Shown: positions 46,851 through 53,593 of the stretch, one piece after another
How positions within the stretch are numbered: the stretch's first letter is position 1
Layout of the letters: every line of letters starts with the position of its first letter
Assembly: GCF_001552175.1 (NCBI RefSeq)
Contig: NZ_BCQR01000075.1
Location: forward strand, 1 to 53,593
Length of the DNA: 53,593 nt
Reading direction: 5' to 3'
Origin: Actinomadura kijaniata NBRC 14229
GTDB taxonomy: Bacteria > Actinomycetota > Actinomycetes > Streptosporangiales > Streptosporangiaceae
The notes under the pieces: model-generated
The model's database searches: none
What the model was told of the DNA's origin: nothing
The model's input: the letters and a program-made list of their open reading frames with translations, nothing else
Made by a program: the position numbers and the translations under genes

Positions 46851-48181
46851 AAGTGGCGGAGTACATGAGCCGGGTTCCCGACCGGGCGGCCTTCCCGTCG
46901 GTGGACGCCCTGAACGCCGAGCTCGACGCGGTGGCCGCCGCCCATCCCGGCCTGGTCCGGACACGGCGGATCGGGACCTCGCGGCTGGGCGAGCCACTGC
47001 GCGTGGCGACCGTCGGGGACGGCCCGGCGGACGCGGTCGTCATCGGCGGACCGCACCCCAACGAGCCGGTCGGGTTCCTCACCGTCACCGCGCTGCTCGA
47101 CCTGCTGTGCCGGGACGCCGCGCTGCGCGCGAGGCTGGGACACCGCTGGCACCTGGTCGCGTGCGCCGACCCGGACGGCGCGCGGCTCAACGAGGGCTGG
47201 TACGGCAGGCCCGGCGACCGCCGCGCCTACGCCGAGCACTTCTTCCGCCCGGACCTGGCCGACCAGGTCGAGTGGACCTTCCCGCTGTCGGACGGCGACT
47301 ACCGTTTCGACCGCACGCTGCCGGAGACCGCGGCGCTCATGCGGCTGATGGACGAGGTGGAGCCGTCCCTGGTCTGCTCCCTGCACAACGGCGAGTACCA
47401 GGGGGCGTTCTTCTACCTCAACCGCGACGACCCGGCCCTCGCCCGCCGCCTGGCCGAACTGCCCGGCCTGGAGGGACTGCCGCTGCACCACGGCGAACCG
47501 GAACTGCCCGGCTCCCGGACGATCGTCCCGGGCGTCCACACCACCCCCGACGGGAGGCGGGTCGGCGCGGCGTTCGGGGCGGGCGCCAGCAGCGCCGACC
47601 ACGCCGCCCGCTTCGGCGCGCTGCACCTGGTGACCGAGGTGCCCATGTGGGCCGACGCACGGGTGGCCGACCGGACCCCGACCGGCACCGGCCACCGGGA
47701 GATCGCCGCCGCCGGGGCCGCGGCCCGGCGGGAGCTGGCCGACCTGCTGGAGACCGCGCTGAAGGCCGTCGCGGACGAGCTGACCGTGCGGTCGCCGTTC
47801 CGCCGCTCCACCGAGGCCACGCTGCGGACGTTGCGCACGCTCACCGAGCACGCCGGGGAGCACGCCGGGGAGCACGCCGGGGAGCACGCCGGGGAGCCCG
47901 CCGGTCCCGACCGGCCCGCCACGGTCGCCGAGGCGTTCGACCAGCGCCAGGCGGTGCACCTGTTCCGGCTCCGCCTGACCGGGACCTTCCTGCGCATGCT
48001 CGACGCCGAGCTCGCCGCGGGCGGCGCGGCGCCGGCCGTCCGGGTCCAGCGCCGCCTGCTCGCCGAGCGCTTCGACCGCTGGCTGGCCGAGGCCGAGGCC
48101 GACTCCCCGGGCCCGGCGATCGAGATCCGCCGGCTGGTCGCGGTGCAACTGGGCGCCATCCTGCTCGCCGCCGGGATCTGA
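46847..48181 (+). CDS. M14-family zinc carboxypeptidase
   Basis: 444 residues, ATG 46847. The zinc motif is HxxE: GGPHPNEPVGFLTVTALLDL, with His and Glu near residue 68, and the third ligand is in LVCSLHNGEYQGAFFYLNRD. The catalytic Glu is in LVTEVPMWADARVAD near residue 270. The family cleaves C-terminal residues of peptides or deacylates peptidoglycan fragments; this copy has no signal peptide and is cytosolic. Residues 334-353 hold a HAGE repeat (four perfect units). The C-terminal 90 residues are helical, unlike classic digestive carboxypeptidases. It is divergent from a TetR gene. Confidence 0.83.
   Translation: MKVAEYMSRVPDRAAFPSVDALNAELDAVAAAHPGLVRTRRIGTSRLGEPLRVATVGDGPADAVVIGGPHPNEPVGFLTVTALLDLLCRDAALRARLGHRWHLVACADPDGARLNEGWYGRPGDRRAYAEHFFRPDLADQVEWTFPLSDGDYRFDRTLPETAALMRLMDEVEPSLVCSLHNGEYQGAFFYLNRDDPALARRLAELPGLEGLPLHHGEPELPGSRTIVPGVHTTPDGRRVGAAFGAGASSADHAARFGALHLVTEVPMWADARVADRTPTGTGHREIAAAGAAARRELADLLETALKAVADELTVRSPFRRSTEATLRTLRTLTEHAGEHAGEHAGEHAGEPAGPDRPATVAEAFDQRQAVHLFRLRLTGTFLRMLDAELAAGGAAPAVRVQRRLLAERFDRWLAEAEADSPGPAIEIRRLVAVQLGAILLAAGI
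47846..47905 (+). repeat. 12-bp in-frame minisatellite, 4 perfect units plus one degenerate
   Basis: GAGCACGCCGGG repeated four times from 47846 to 47893, followed by a fifth unit with two mismatches. It encodes (EHAG)n within the M14 protein. Because the unit is 12 bp, copy-number change by slippage would keep the reading frame and change the length in steps of four residues. Confidence 0.8.
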
Positions 48182-48283
48182 CGGCGGGCCTCTTCCAGAC
48201 CGGGCGTACGGGAGGCGCCCCCCCGGCGCGCGTGTGGACGCCTCGGTCGTCGTCGGCCTTCCCCGGGGCTCCGGGAGCGAGGA

Positions 48284-49204
48284 TCAGCCGGGCGGGGTCC
48301 GGCGGATCGTCGCCTTCCCGTTCGGCGCGTGGTGGCGGAAGCGCTGCCGGTACGTGGAGGCGGGCAGCCCGTAGTGGGCCTTGAACCGGCGGGCGAAGTG
48401 GTTCTGGTCCGCCCAGCCGACCGACCGGCCGATCTGCGTGATCGACCGGTCGGTGTGCAGCAGCAGCGCCGCCGCCCTCTCCACCCGGTGCTGGGCCAGG
48501 TAGGCCATCGGGGGCAGCCCGGTCGCCGACTTGAACAGCCGCACCAGGTAGCGGGGCGCCAGGTGGAGCCGGTCGGCCAGCTCGGTGAGGGTCCAGCGGT
48601 GCGCGGGGCGGGCCTCCAGCAGCCGTATCGCCTCGACCACCGCCGGGTGGGCGGGGCCGGGCCCGGGGTCGCGCTCCCCGGCGACCGCCCGGGCGAGATG
48701 GCCGAGGAACAGCGTGAGTCGGCCGATGATGTCGCCGCGGTGCCGGTCGACGGGTTCCCGGCCGAGGCGGTCGAGCGCGTCCAGGTGAACGACGGCCTCC
48801 TTGAGCGTTCGTGCGTCCAGCCGGGTCGTCAGCATCCCCCGGCGCCGCATCGAGTTGGGGCCGGTCCACAGCAGGTAGCCCAGGAACGGGTCCTCCCGCG
48901 TCCAGGCCAGCTCCCGCTGGAGCAGCTCGGTGCTGAAGCAGCAGTTGTACAGGTCCAGCCCCCGGCAGCCCTCGTAGCCGTGCCAGACGCCCGGGCGCAG
49001 CAGGATCACCTCGCCGACCTGGAGCTCCCTGCGCCCGTCCAGGGACCGGTGCACGCCCCGGCCGCCGGTGACCACGGCGATCTCCACGAAGCTGTGGGTG
49101 TGCACCGGATGGTCACCCTCGTGCAGGTAGTGGCCGGCGTGGGCGAGGGATCCGTCGGTGAAGTACAGCAGGCCCTTGGCGGTTCCGACCGGGGGTTCGT
49201 CCAT
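48284..49204 (-). CDS. AraC-family regulator with cupin sensor
   Basis: 306 residues from ATG 49204. TAGGGT is 8 nt upstream with no good ribosome site, again a leaderless appearance. The N-terminal cupin domain (HTHSFVEIAVVTGGRGVHRS, then GEVILLRPGVWHGYEG) matches RhaS/AraC-type sugar sensors. The C-terminal double HTH is complete: TLTELADRLHLAPRYLVRLF and THRSITQIGRSVGWADQNHF (residues DRSITQIGRSVGWADQNHF) with the final RRFKAHYGLPASTYR. It is divergent from the alpha-L-rhamnosidase gene and likely activates it in response to a rhamnose-containing signal. Confidence 0.87.
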   Translation of the reverse strand: MDEPPVGTAKGLLYFTDGSLAHAGHYLHEGDHPVHTHSFVEIAVVTGGRGVHRSLDGRRELQVGEVILLRPGVWHGYEGCRGLDLYNCCFSTELLQRELAWTREDPFLGYLLWTGPNSMRRRGMLTTRLDARTLKEAVVHLDALDRLGREPVDRHRGDIIGRLTLFLGHLARAVAGERDPGPGPAHPAVVEAIRLLEARPAHRWTLTELADRLHLAPRYLVRLFKSATGLPPMAYLAQHRVERAAALLLHTDRSITQIGRSVGWADQNHFARRFKAHYGLPASTYRQRFRHHAPNGKATIRRTPPG

Positions 49205-49331
49205 GCCCGGACACCCTAACCGGCCGGGCCGAGGTGAATTCCGTGCTACCGCGGGTCCCTTTCGGGCTATCGGGCGCCGGCGGCGCGAACGCACGATCCT
49301 CACTGACCGATCTCGCCGGAGGAGTCAAGGG

Positions 49332-52130
49332 ATGACCAGCACCCCCACCACGCCCCCCGCGCCCGCCACCGGCGCGGCGCTGACCCCCTACGGGCTCACC
49401 TGCGAGCAGCTGGAGACGCTGCTCGGCCTGGACGAGCGCGAGCCCCGGCTGTCGTGGAGGCTGCGTTCGGACCTGCGCGGCGACGCGCAGAGCGCCTACC
49501 GGATCACCGTGGCGCTCGGCGAGGCCGACCTGCGCGGCGGCGACCGCCTGGTCTGGGACAGCGGCCGCCGCCCGTCCACCGACACGCTGCTGGTGCCCTA
49601 CGACGGGCCGCCGCTCCAGTCCGCGACCCGCTACCACTGGCGCGTCACCGTCTGGGACGCCCGGGGCGAACGCGCCGGGCACGCCGACTCCTGGTTCGAG
49701 ACCGGGCTGCTGCACGACGAGGACTGGCGCGCGGCCTGGATCGCCCGCGACCCGGGGGCCGCGCCCGTCCAGGACCCGCCGCGCGACGAGGACCGCTCCG
49801 AGCGGACCCGGCACCTGCTGCCCTGCTCGCACCTGCGCCGCCCCTTCACCCTGGACGGCGTCCCGCCCGCGCGGGCCCGCGCCTACGTCAGCGCGCGCGG
49901 CCTGTACGAGCTGCGGATCAACGGCCACCGCGTCGGCGACGCCGAGCTGGCCCCCGGCTGGACCGAGTACCACCGGCGCGTGCCGTACCAGACCCACGAC
50001 GTGACGGACCTGCTGCGCGAGGGCGACAACGTCGTGGCGGCGGTCCTGGCCGACGGCTGGTGGTGCGGGTACGTCGGGTTCGACTCCCGGCGGCAGGCCC
50101 TGCACTACGGCGAGGCCCCCGAGCTGATCGTCCAGCTCCTGCTGGACCACCCCGACGGGTCGCGCCGCTGGGTGCCGTCGGACGGCTCCTGGCGCGAGCG
50201 CCCCGGCCCGATCCGCTACGCCGACCTGCTGATGGGCGAGTACGTCGACGCCCGCGAGGAACTGCCCGGCTGGGACGCGCCCGGCTACGACGACTCCTCC
50301 TGGGCGCCCGTCCTCGTGACCGGCACCGACACCGGCGTACTGGAGGCCGCCGCCGACCGGCCCGTCCGGGTGCTGGCGGAGCTGCCCGCGACGTCGGTGG
50401 AGCGCCGCGGGGAGGACCGCTTCGTCGTCGACCTCGGCCAGAACATGGTCGGCCGCGTCCGCCTGACCGTCCGGGGCGCGCGGCGCGGCCAGCGGATCCG
50501 CCTGCGGCACGCCGAGATGCTGGAGGACGGCGAGCTGTACGTGGCCAACCTGCGCACCGCCGAGGCCACCGACACCTACGTCGCCGCCGGGCGGCCGGTG
50601 GAGGTGTTCGAGCCGCGTTTCACCTTCCACGGCTTCCGGTACGTCGAGGTCACCGGCTACCCCGGCGACCTGGACCCCGCCGACGTCACCGGGCGCGTAC
50701 TGCACAACGACACCCCGTGGACCGGTGAGTTCGCCTGCTCCGACGCCACCGTCAACCGCCTGCACGCCAACATCCGCTGGGGCCAGCGCGGCAACCTCGT
50801 GGCCGTCCCCACCGACTGCCCCCAGCGCGACGAGCGGCTCGGCTGGCTCGCCGACGCGCAGGTGTTCCTGCCCACCGCCTGCCGCAACGCCGACGTCGCC
50901 GCGTTCTTCGCCCGCTGGATGCGCGACGTGGTCGACGCCCAGCATCCGGACGGGGCGTTCGGCGACGTCGTGCCCGAGGTGTGCCTGACCCGCGAGGGCG
51001 CGCCCGCCTGGGGCGACGGCGGAGTGATCATTCCGTGGCACCTGTACCGGGAGTACGGGGACCGGCGGGTGCTGGAACGTTCCTTCCCCGCCATGAAGCG
51101 GTGGGTGGACCACGTCCACCGCCACAATCCCGGCCTGGTCTGGCGCGCCCATGTCGGCAACCACTACGGGGACTGGCTCCAGGTCGGTGCCGAGACCCCG
51201 CGCGACCTGCTGGCCACCGCCTACTTCGCCCGCAGCGCCGAACTGGTGGCCGCGGCCGCCCGCGTGCTGGGCGCCGACCGGGACGCCGAACGCTACGGGG
51301 CGCTGCACGCGGCGGTCCGCGAGGCGTTCGTCGAGGCGTTCGTGGACGTCGGGAAGGGCCGCGTCGCGGGCGACACCCAGACCGGCTACCTGCTCGCGCT
51401 GGCGTTCGGGCTGCTGCCGCCGGAGGCGGTGCCCGCCGCCGTCGGCCGCCTGGCCGCCGACATCGAGGCCCGCGGCCACCACCTGACCACGGGGTTCGTC
51501 GGCGTGTCCCTGCTGTGCCCGGTCCTGGCCGACCACGGCCGCGCGGACCTCGCCTACGCGCTGCTGCACCAGGACACCTATCCGTCCTGGGGCTACTCGA
51601 TCCGGCACGGCGCCACCACGATCTGGGAGCGCTGGGACGGCTGGACCGAGGAGCACGGCTTCCAGTCGCCCGCCATGAACTCCTTCAACCACTACAGCCT
51701 CGGCTCGGTCGGCGAATGGCTGTACGGCGGCGTCGCGGGCATCGGCCAGCGGCCCGGCTCGACCGCCTACGGCGACCTGCTGCTGCGCCCCGCCGTCGGC
51801 GGCCTGCTGACCTGGGCGAGGGCCACCCAGCGGACGCCGCGCGGCGAGGTCGCCTGCGGCTGGTCGCTGGAGGACGGCGAGCTCGCCGTGGAGGCGGCGG
51901 TCCCGCCCGGCGTCCGCGCCACCCTCGTCGTCCCGACCGCCGAACCCGGCGCCGTCCGCGCGGACGGCGTCCCGGTCGCCGACCGCGACGGCGTCGAGGT
52001 CGTCGGCCGCACCGACCGCTCCCTGACCGTCCGGCTCGTGTCCGGACGCCACCGCCTCACCGCCGCCCCTCCCGGCGACGCGACCCCGCCGGGGCTCCGC
52101 CCAGTGCCCGGCCGAGCGCGAGACCGGTGA
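49332..52130 (+). CDS. Alpha-L-rhamnosidase (GH78)
   Basis: 932 residues, ATG 49332 after GGAGGA. Domain order is a beta-sandwich (residues 1-130, WDSGRRPSTDTLLVPYDG and RYHWRVTVWDARGERAG), a second sandwich with SARGLYELRINGHRVGDAEL and PGWTEYHRRVPYQTHDVTDL, and the (alpha/alpha)6 barrel starting near 470. The barrel has the GH78 acid region in VPTDCPQRDERLGWLADAQV and the catalytic-Glu region ATTIWERWDGWTEEHGFQSP. The C-terminal domain begins near 800. No signal peptide, so the enzyme is cytosolic and would need imported oligosaccharides; no transporter is adjacent. Control by the divergent AraC regulator is likely. Confidence 0.9.
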   Translation: MTSTPTTPPAPATGAALTPYGLTCEQLETLLGLDEREPRLSWRLRSDLRGDAQSAYRITVALGEADLRGGDRLVWDSGRRPSTDTLLVPYDGPPLQSATRYHWRVTVWDARGERAGHADSWFETGLLHDEDWRAAWIARDPGAAPVQDPPRDEDRSERTRHLLPCSHLRRPFTLDGVPPARARAYVSARGLYELRINGHRVGDAELAPGWTEYHRRVPYQTHDVTDLLREGDNVVAAVLADGWWCGYVGFDSRRQALHYGEAPELIVQLLLDHPDGSRRWVPSDGSWRERPGPIRYADLLMGEYVDAREELPGWDAPGYDDSSWAPVLVTGTDTGVLEAAADRPVRVLAELPATSVERRGEDRFVVDLGQNMVGRVRLTVRGARRGQRIRLRHAEMLEDGELYVANLRTAEATDTYVAAGRPVEVFEPRFTFHGFRYVEVTGYPGDLDPADVTGRVLHNDTPWTGEFACSDATVNRLHANIRWGQRGNLVAVPTDCPQRDERLGWLADAQVFLPTACRNADVAAFFARWMRDVVDAQHPDGAFGDVVPEVCLTREGAPAWGDGGVIIPWHLYREYGDRRVLERSFPAMKRWVDHVHRHNPGLVWRAHVGNHYGDWLQVGAETPRDLLATAYFARSAELVAAAARVLGADRDAERYGALHAAVREAFVEAFVDVGKGRVAGDTQTGYLLALAFGLLPPEAVPAAVGRLAADIEARGHHLTTGFVGVSLLCPVLADHGRADLAYALLHQDTYPSWGYSIRHGATTIWERWDGWTEEHGFQSPAMNSFNHYSLGSVGEWLYGGVAGIGQRPGSTAYGDLLLRPAVGGLLTWARATQRTPRGEVACGWSLEDGELAVEAAVPPGVRATLVVPTAEPGAVRADGVPVADRDGVEVVGRTDRSLTVRLVSGRHRLTAAPPGDATPPGLRPVPGRARDR

Positions 52131-52179
52131 GACGGAGGGGCGGTGGAGGGCCAGGCCGTGCCGTCGGGGACCACCAGGC

Positions 52180-52208
52180 CCAGGGCGGCGACCACCCGGC
52201 CGCCCTGG
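52180..52208. terminator. Hairpin terminator after the rhamnosidase gene
   Basis: Perfect 10-bp arms CCAGGGCGGC (52180-52189) and its complement (52199-52208) with a 9-nt loop, 50 bp past the stop codon. A second, weaker hairpin with 8-bp arms and a 6-nt loop lies at 52235-52256. The 178-bp gap contains nothing else recognised. Confidence 0.65.
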
Positions 52209-52308
52209 CACCACGATGCCCGTCGCGTCGGGAGTGGACGGCGTCGAAGCCGTCCATTGAACGGAAGCCGATGCGTTCCCCCGGTGCGGATCCGCGCGTC
52301 GGCCGGCC

Positions 52309-53593
52309 TCAGATCTTCCTCAGGCACAGGACCGCGTGTGAGGCGCCGTCGGCGACGTCCGGGGACGACCAGCCCTCGATCCACTGACGGCACCCGGCGG
52401 AGGGGCCGCTGACCACCCGGTAGTAGCCGCTGTATCCGCTCCCGGAACCGAGGGCCGCGCGTACCTCCATGAGCGCGCACGGCATCTTGAGCCATCGCGC
52501 GTCGGCCACGTCGCCGTTCACGAGGTACTCGCGGGCGACGCAGTCACCGGGGCGGGCGCCGCGCGCGTCCTCGGCGAACAGCGAGGTCCCGGTCGCCGCC
52601 GTCAGGGCGACGATCGCGAAGAGGAGGGCCACGACGGACACCCCGCTGATCCGCTCCAGCGGGGAGGGCCGTCGTGGAACGGTCCCCGGCGCGCCGACCA
52701 GCGCGATCACATGACCGGTGCGCACGGATTCGCCCGCGCGGGAGCGGACGAGGGACAGGGTGCCGCCGACCGGCGAGGTGATCACGACGTCGTCCCGGCC
52801 GGTGGAGACCTCCAGCAGCGGATCGCCCGCGGCGACGGTGTCGCCCACCCGCCCGCGCCAGCGGGTGACGGTCACCTTCCGCGCGCCGGACGCCTCACCT
52901 GAAAGCCACGGCAGGACCACCTGAGCCTGTCCCGCGACGCGGCCTCCCATGTGCGCCCGGACGTGCCGCGGCCGCCCGGCGACGTCGGGCGCCGACAGGA
53001 CGGACCGCCGTCCGGCCCCGGCGCGGACGGCGAACCGGCCGAGCAGGCGGGAGGGGACCGGCCGGTCGGCGGGCTCCTTGGCCAGGCAGTCGGCGAGCGG
53101 TTCGGCGAGGTGGGCGGGCAGGCCGGTCAGGTCCGGGTCGCCGTGGACGACGCGGCCGAGGACCTCGCGGTCCGGGCCGGTACCGAACGGGGCGCGGCCG
53201 GTGGCCGCGAACACCAGCACCGAGGCCAGGGAGAACACGTCGCCGGGCGGACCGGCCGGTCCACCGCCGGCTTGCTCGGGGGACAGGAACGGCGGGCTCC
53301 CCACCGCGTCCCGCGCGCGGGGCGCGCCGAAGCCCACGATCAGGGGACCGTCCTCGGCCAGGATCACGTCGTCGGGGGTGAGGCCGCCGTGCGCGATCCC
53401 CGCGCCGTGGATCGCGGCCAGCCCCTCGGCCAGGCCCGCGCCCAGAACGGCGACCTCGGCGGGCGGCAGCGGGCCGCGCTCCCGCACGGCGTCGCGCAGC
53501 GAGGGGCCGGGAACGTAGGCGGTGGCCAGCCACGGCGGGTCGGCGGCCGGATCGGCGTCCAGGACCCGCGCGGTGCGGGGCCCGCCGACCCGG
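52309..53593 (-). CDS. Degenerate Ser/Thr kinase fused to a lipoyl-like domain, membrane helix and Cys-rich extracellular tail (partial)
   Basis: 427 residues are visible; the N-terminus is beyond the right edge. The first 170 residues look like the C-lobe of a Hanks-type kinase: AAIHGAGIAHGGLTPDDVIL, IVGFGAPRARDAVGSPPFLS, PGDVFSLASVLVFAATGRAP. The HRDLKP catalytic loop is HGGLTP and the DFG motif is GFG, so no catalytic Asp or metal-binding Asp remains. Next is a lipoyl/biotinyl-like hammerhead (GRVGDTVAAGDPLLEVSTGR, TSPVGGTLSLVRSRAGESVR), in which the usual Asp-Lys hairpin is Gly-Arg, so no modifiable Lys. One membrane helix (VSVVALLFAIVALTAATG) follows. The outer 100 residues have four Cys (GDCVAREY, KMPCALME, AGCRQWIE, AVLCLRKI) like the LppU/SCO3897 type. 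A non-catalytic signalling or binding protein is the best reading. Confidence 0.7.
   Translation of the reverse strand, partial: RVGGPRTARVLDADPAADPPWLATAYVPGPSLRDAVRERGPLPPAEVAVLGAGLAEGLAAIHGAGIAHGGLTPDDVILAEDGPLIVGFGAPRARDAVGSPPFLSPEQAGGGPAGPPGDVFSLASVLVFAATGRAPFGTGPDREVLGRVVHGDPDLTGLPAHLAEPLADCLAKEPADRPVPSRLLGRFAVRAGAGRRSVLSAPDVAGRPRHVRAHMGGRVAGQAQVVLPWLSGEASGARKVTVTRWRGRVGDTVAAGDPLLEVSTGRDDVVITSPVGGTLSLVRSRAGESVRTGHVIALVGAPGTVPRRPSPLERISGVSVVALLFAIVALTAATGTSLFAEDARGARPGDCVAREYLVNGDVADARWLKMPCALMEVRAALGSGSGYSGYYRVVSGPSAGCRQWIEGWSSPDVADGASHAVLCLRKI

Noticed and set aside
47846..47905. CRISPR array
   Set aside because: Units are 12 bp, contiguous, without spacers, and encode an in-frame peptide repeat.
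52309..53593. An active Ser/Thr protein kinase
   Set aside because: The visible part has HGG and GFG in place of HRD and DFG, so catalytic and metal-binding Asp are missing.

Overview
This is a very GC-rich stretch of an actinobacterial chromosome, most likely a filamentous actinomycete of the Streptosporangiales / Actinomadura type. The evidence is the codon use with G/C almost always in third position, F420-type oxidoreductases, the actinomycete families DUF5302, DUF6194, DUF2795 and DUF5988, a MurA whose catalytic Cys is Asp, a SpoIIE phosphatase fused to an ATPase domain, and many start codons that sit 6 to 9 nt after a -10 hexamer (leaderless genes). The genus is an inference. I see no rRNA, tRNA, CRISPR array, integrase or intact transposase.

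Layout. 1-5 kb: end of a small membrane protein, then a MerR-controlled FAD hydroxylase and a large beta-propeller/helical-repeat protein. 5-9.3 kb: MOSC protein, F420/FMN split-barrel enzyme, drug-efflux MFS with a structured upstream region, and MurA. 9.3-13.6 kb: ECF sigma factor with a membrane partner, a second FAD monooxygenase facing its TetR regulator, and an NmrA-like reductase. 13.6-21.6 kb: acyl-CoA ligase, a compact REP/MITE-like element, a third FAD monooxygenase, DUF2795 protein, aromatic amino acid decarboxylase, an unusual P450, DUF5302 and a pyridoxamine oxidase-like protein. 21.6-27.4 kb: a frameshifted gene, SDR/TetR pair, a noncoding block of degenerate tandem repeats, metallo-beta-lactamase-fold hydrolase, TetR/F420 oxidoreductase pair and a DUF5988 protein. 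27.4-37.4 kb: two M20 hydrolases, a WGR/propeller protein, a spermidine-synthase-like protein, SpoIIE phosphatase, an M15-like surface protein, an AhpD-like protein and a small secreted protein. 37.5-43.4 kb: small unknown protein, saccharopine-dehydrogenase-like protein, alpha/beta hydrolase with PaaX, GNAT, DUF6194 and a double-HTH TioE-type MerR. 43.4-48.2 kb: MacB/FtsX-type ABC transporter, TetR and a zinc carboxypeptidase. 48.2-53.6 kb: AraC regulator with an alpha-L-rhamnosidase, and a membrane protein joining a degenerate kinase, a lipoyl-like domain and a secreted Cys-rich tail.

How the genes work together. The window is a patchwork of small regulator/enzyme modules rather than one pathway. 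In several divergent pairs (MerR/FAD hydroxylase, TetR/FAD monooxygenase, TetR/SDR, TetR/F420 oxidoreductase, TetR/carboxypeptidase) a clear inverted repeat lies in the shared promoter. Convergent genes are separated by long GC-rich hairpins without U-tracts. The items most worth following are the degenerate kinase-lipoyl fusion at the right edge, the P450 lacking ExxR, the REP-like element at 15.2-15.4 kb, the 133-bp repeat block at 24 kb and the shared leaderless start architecture.
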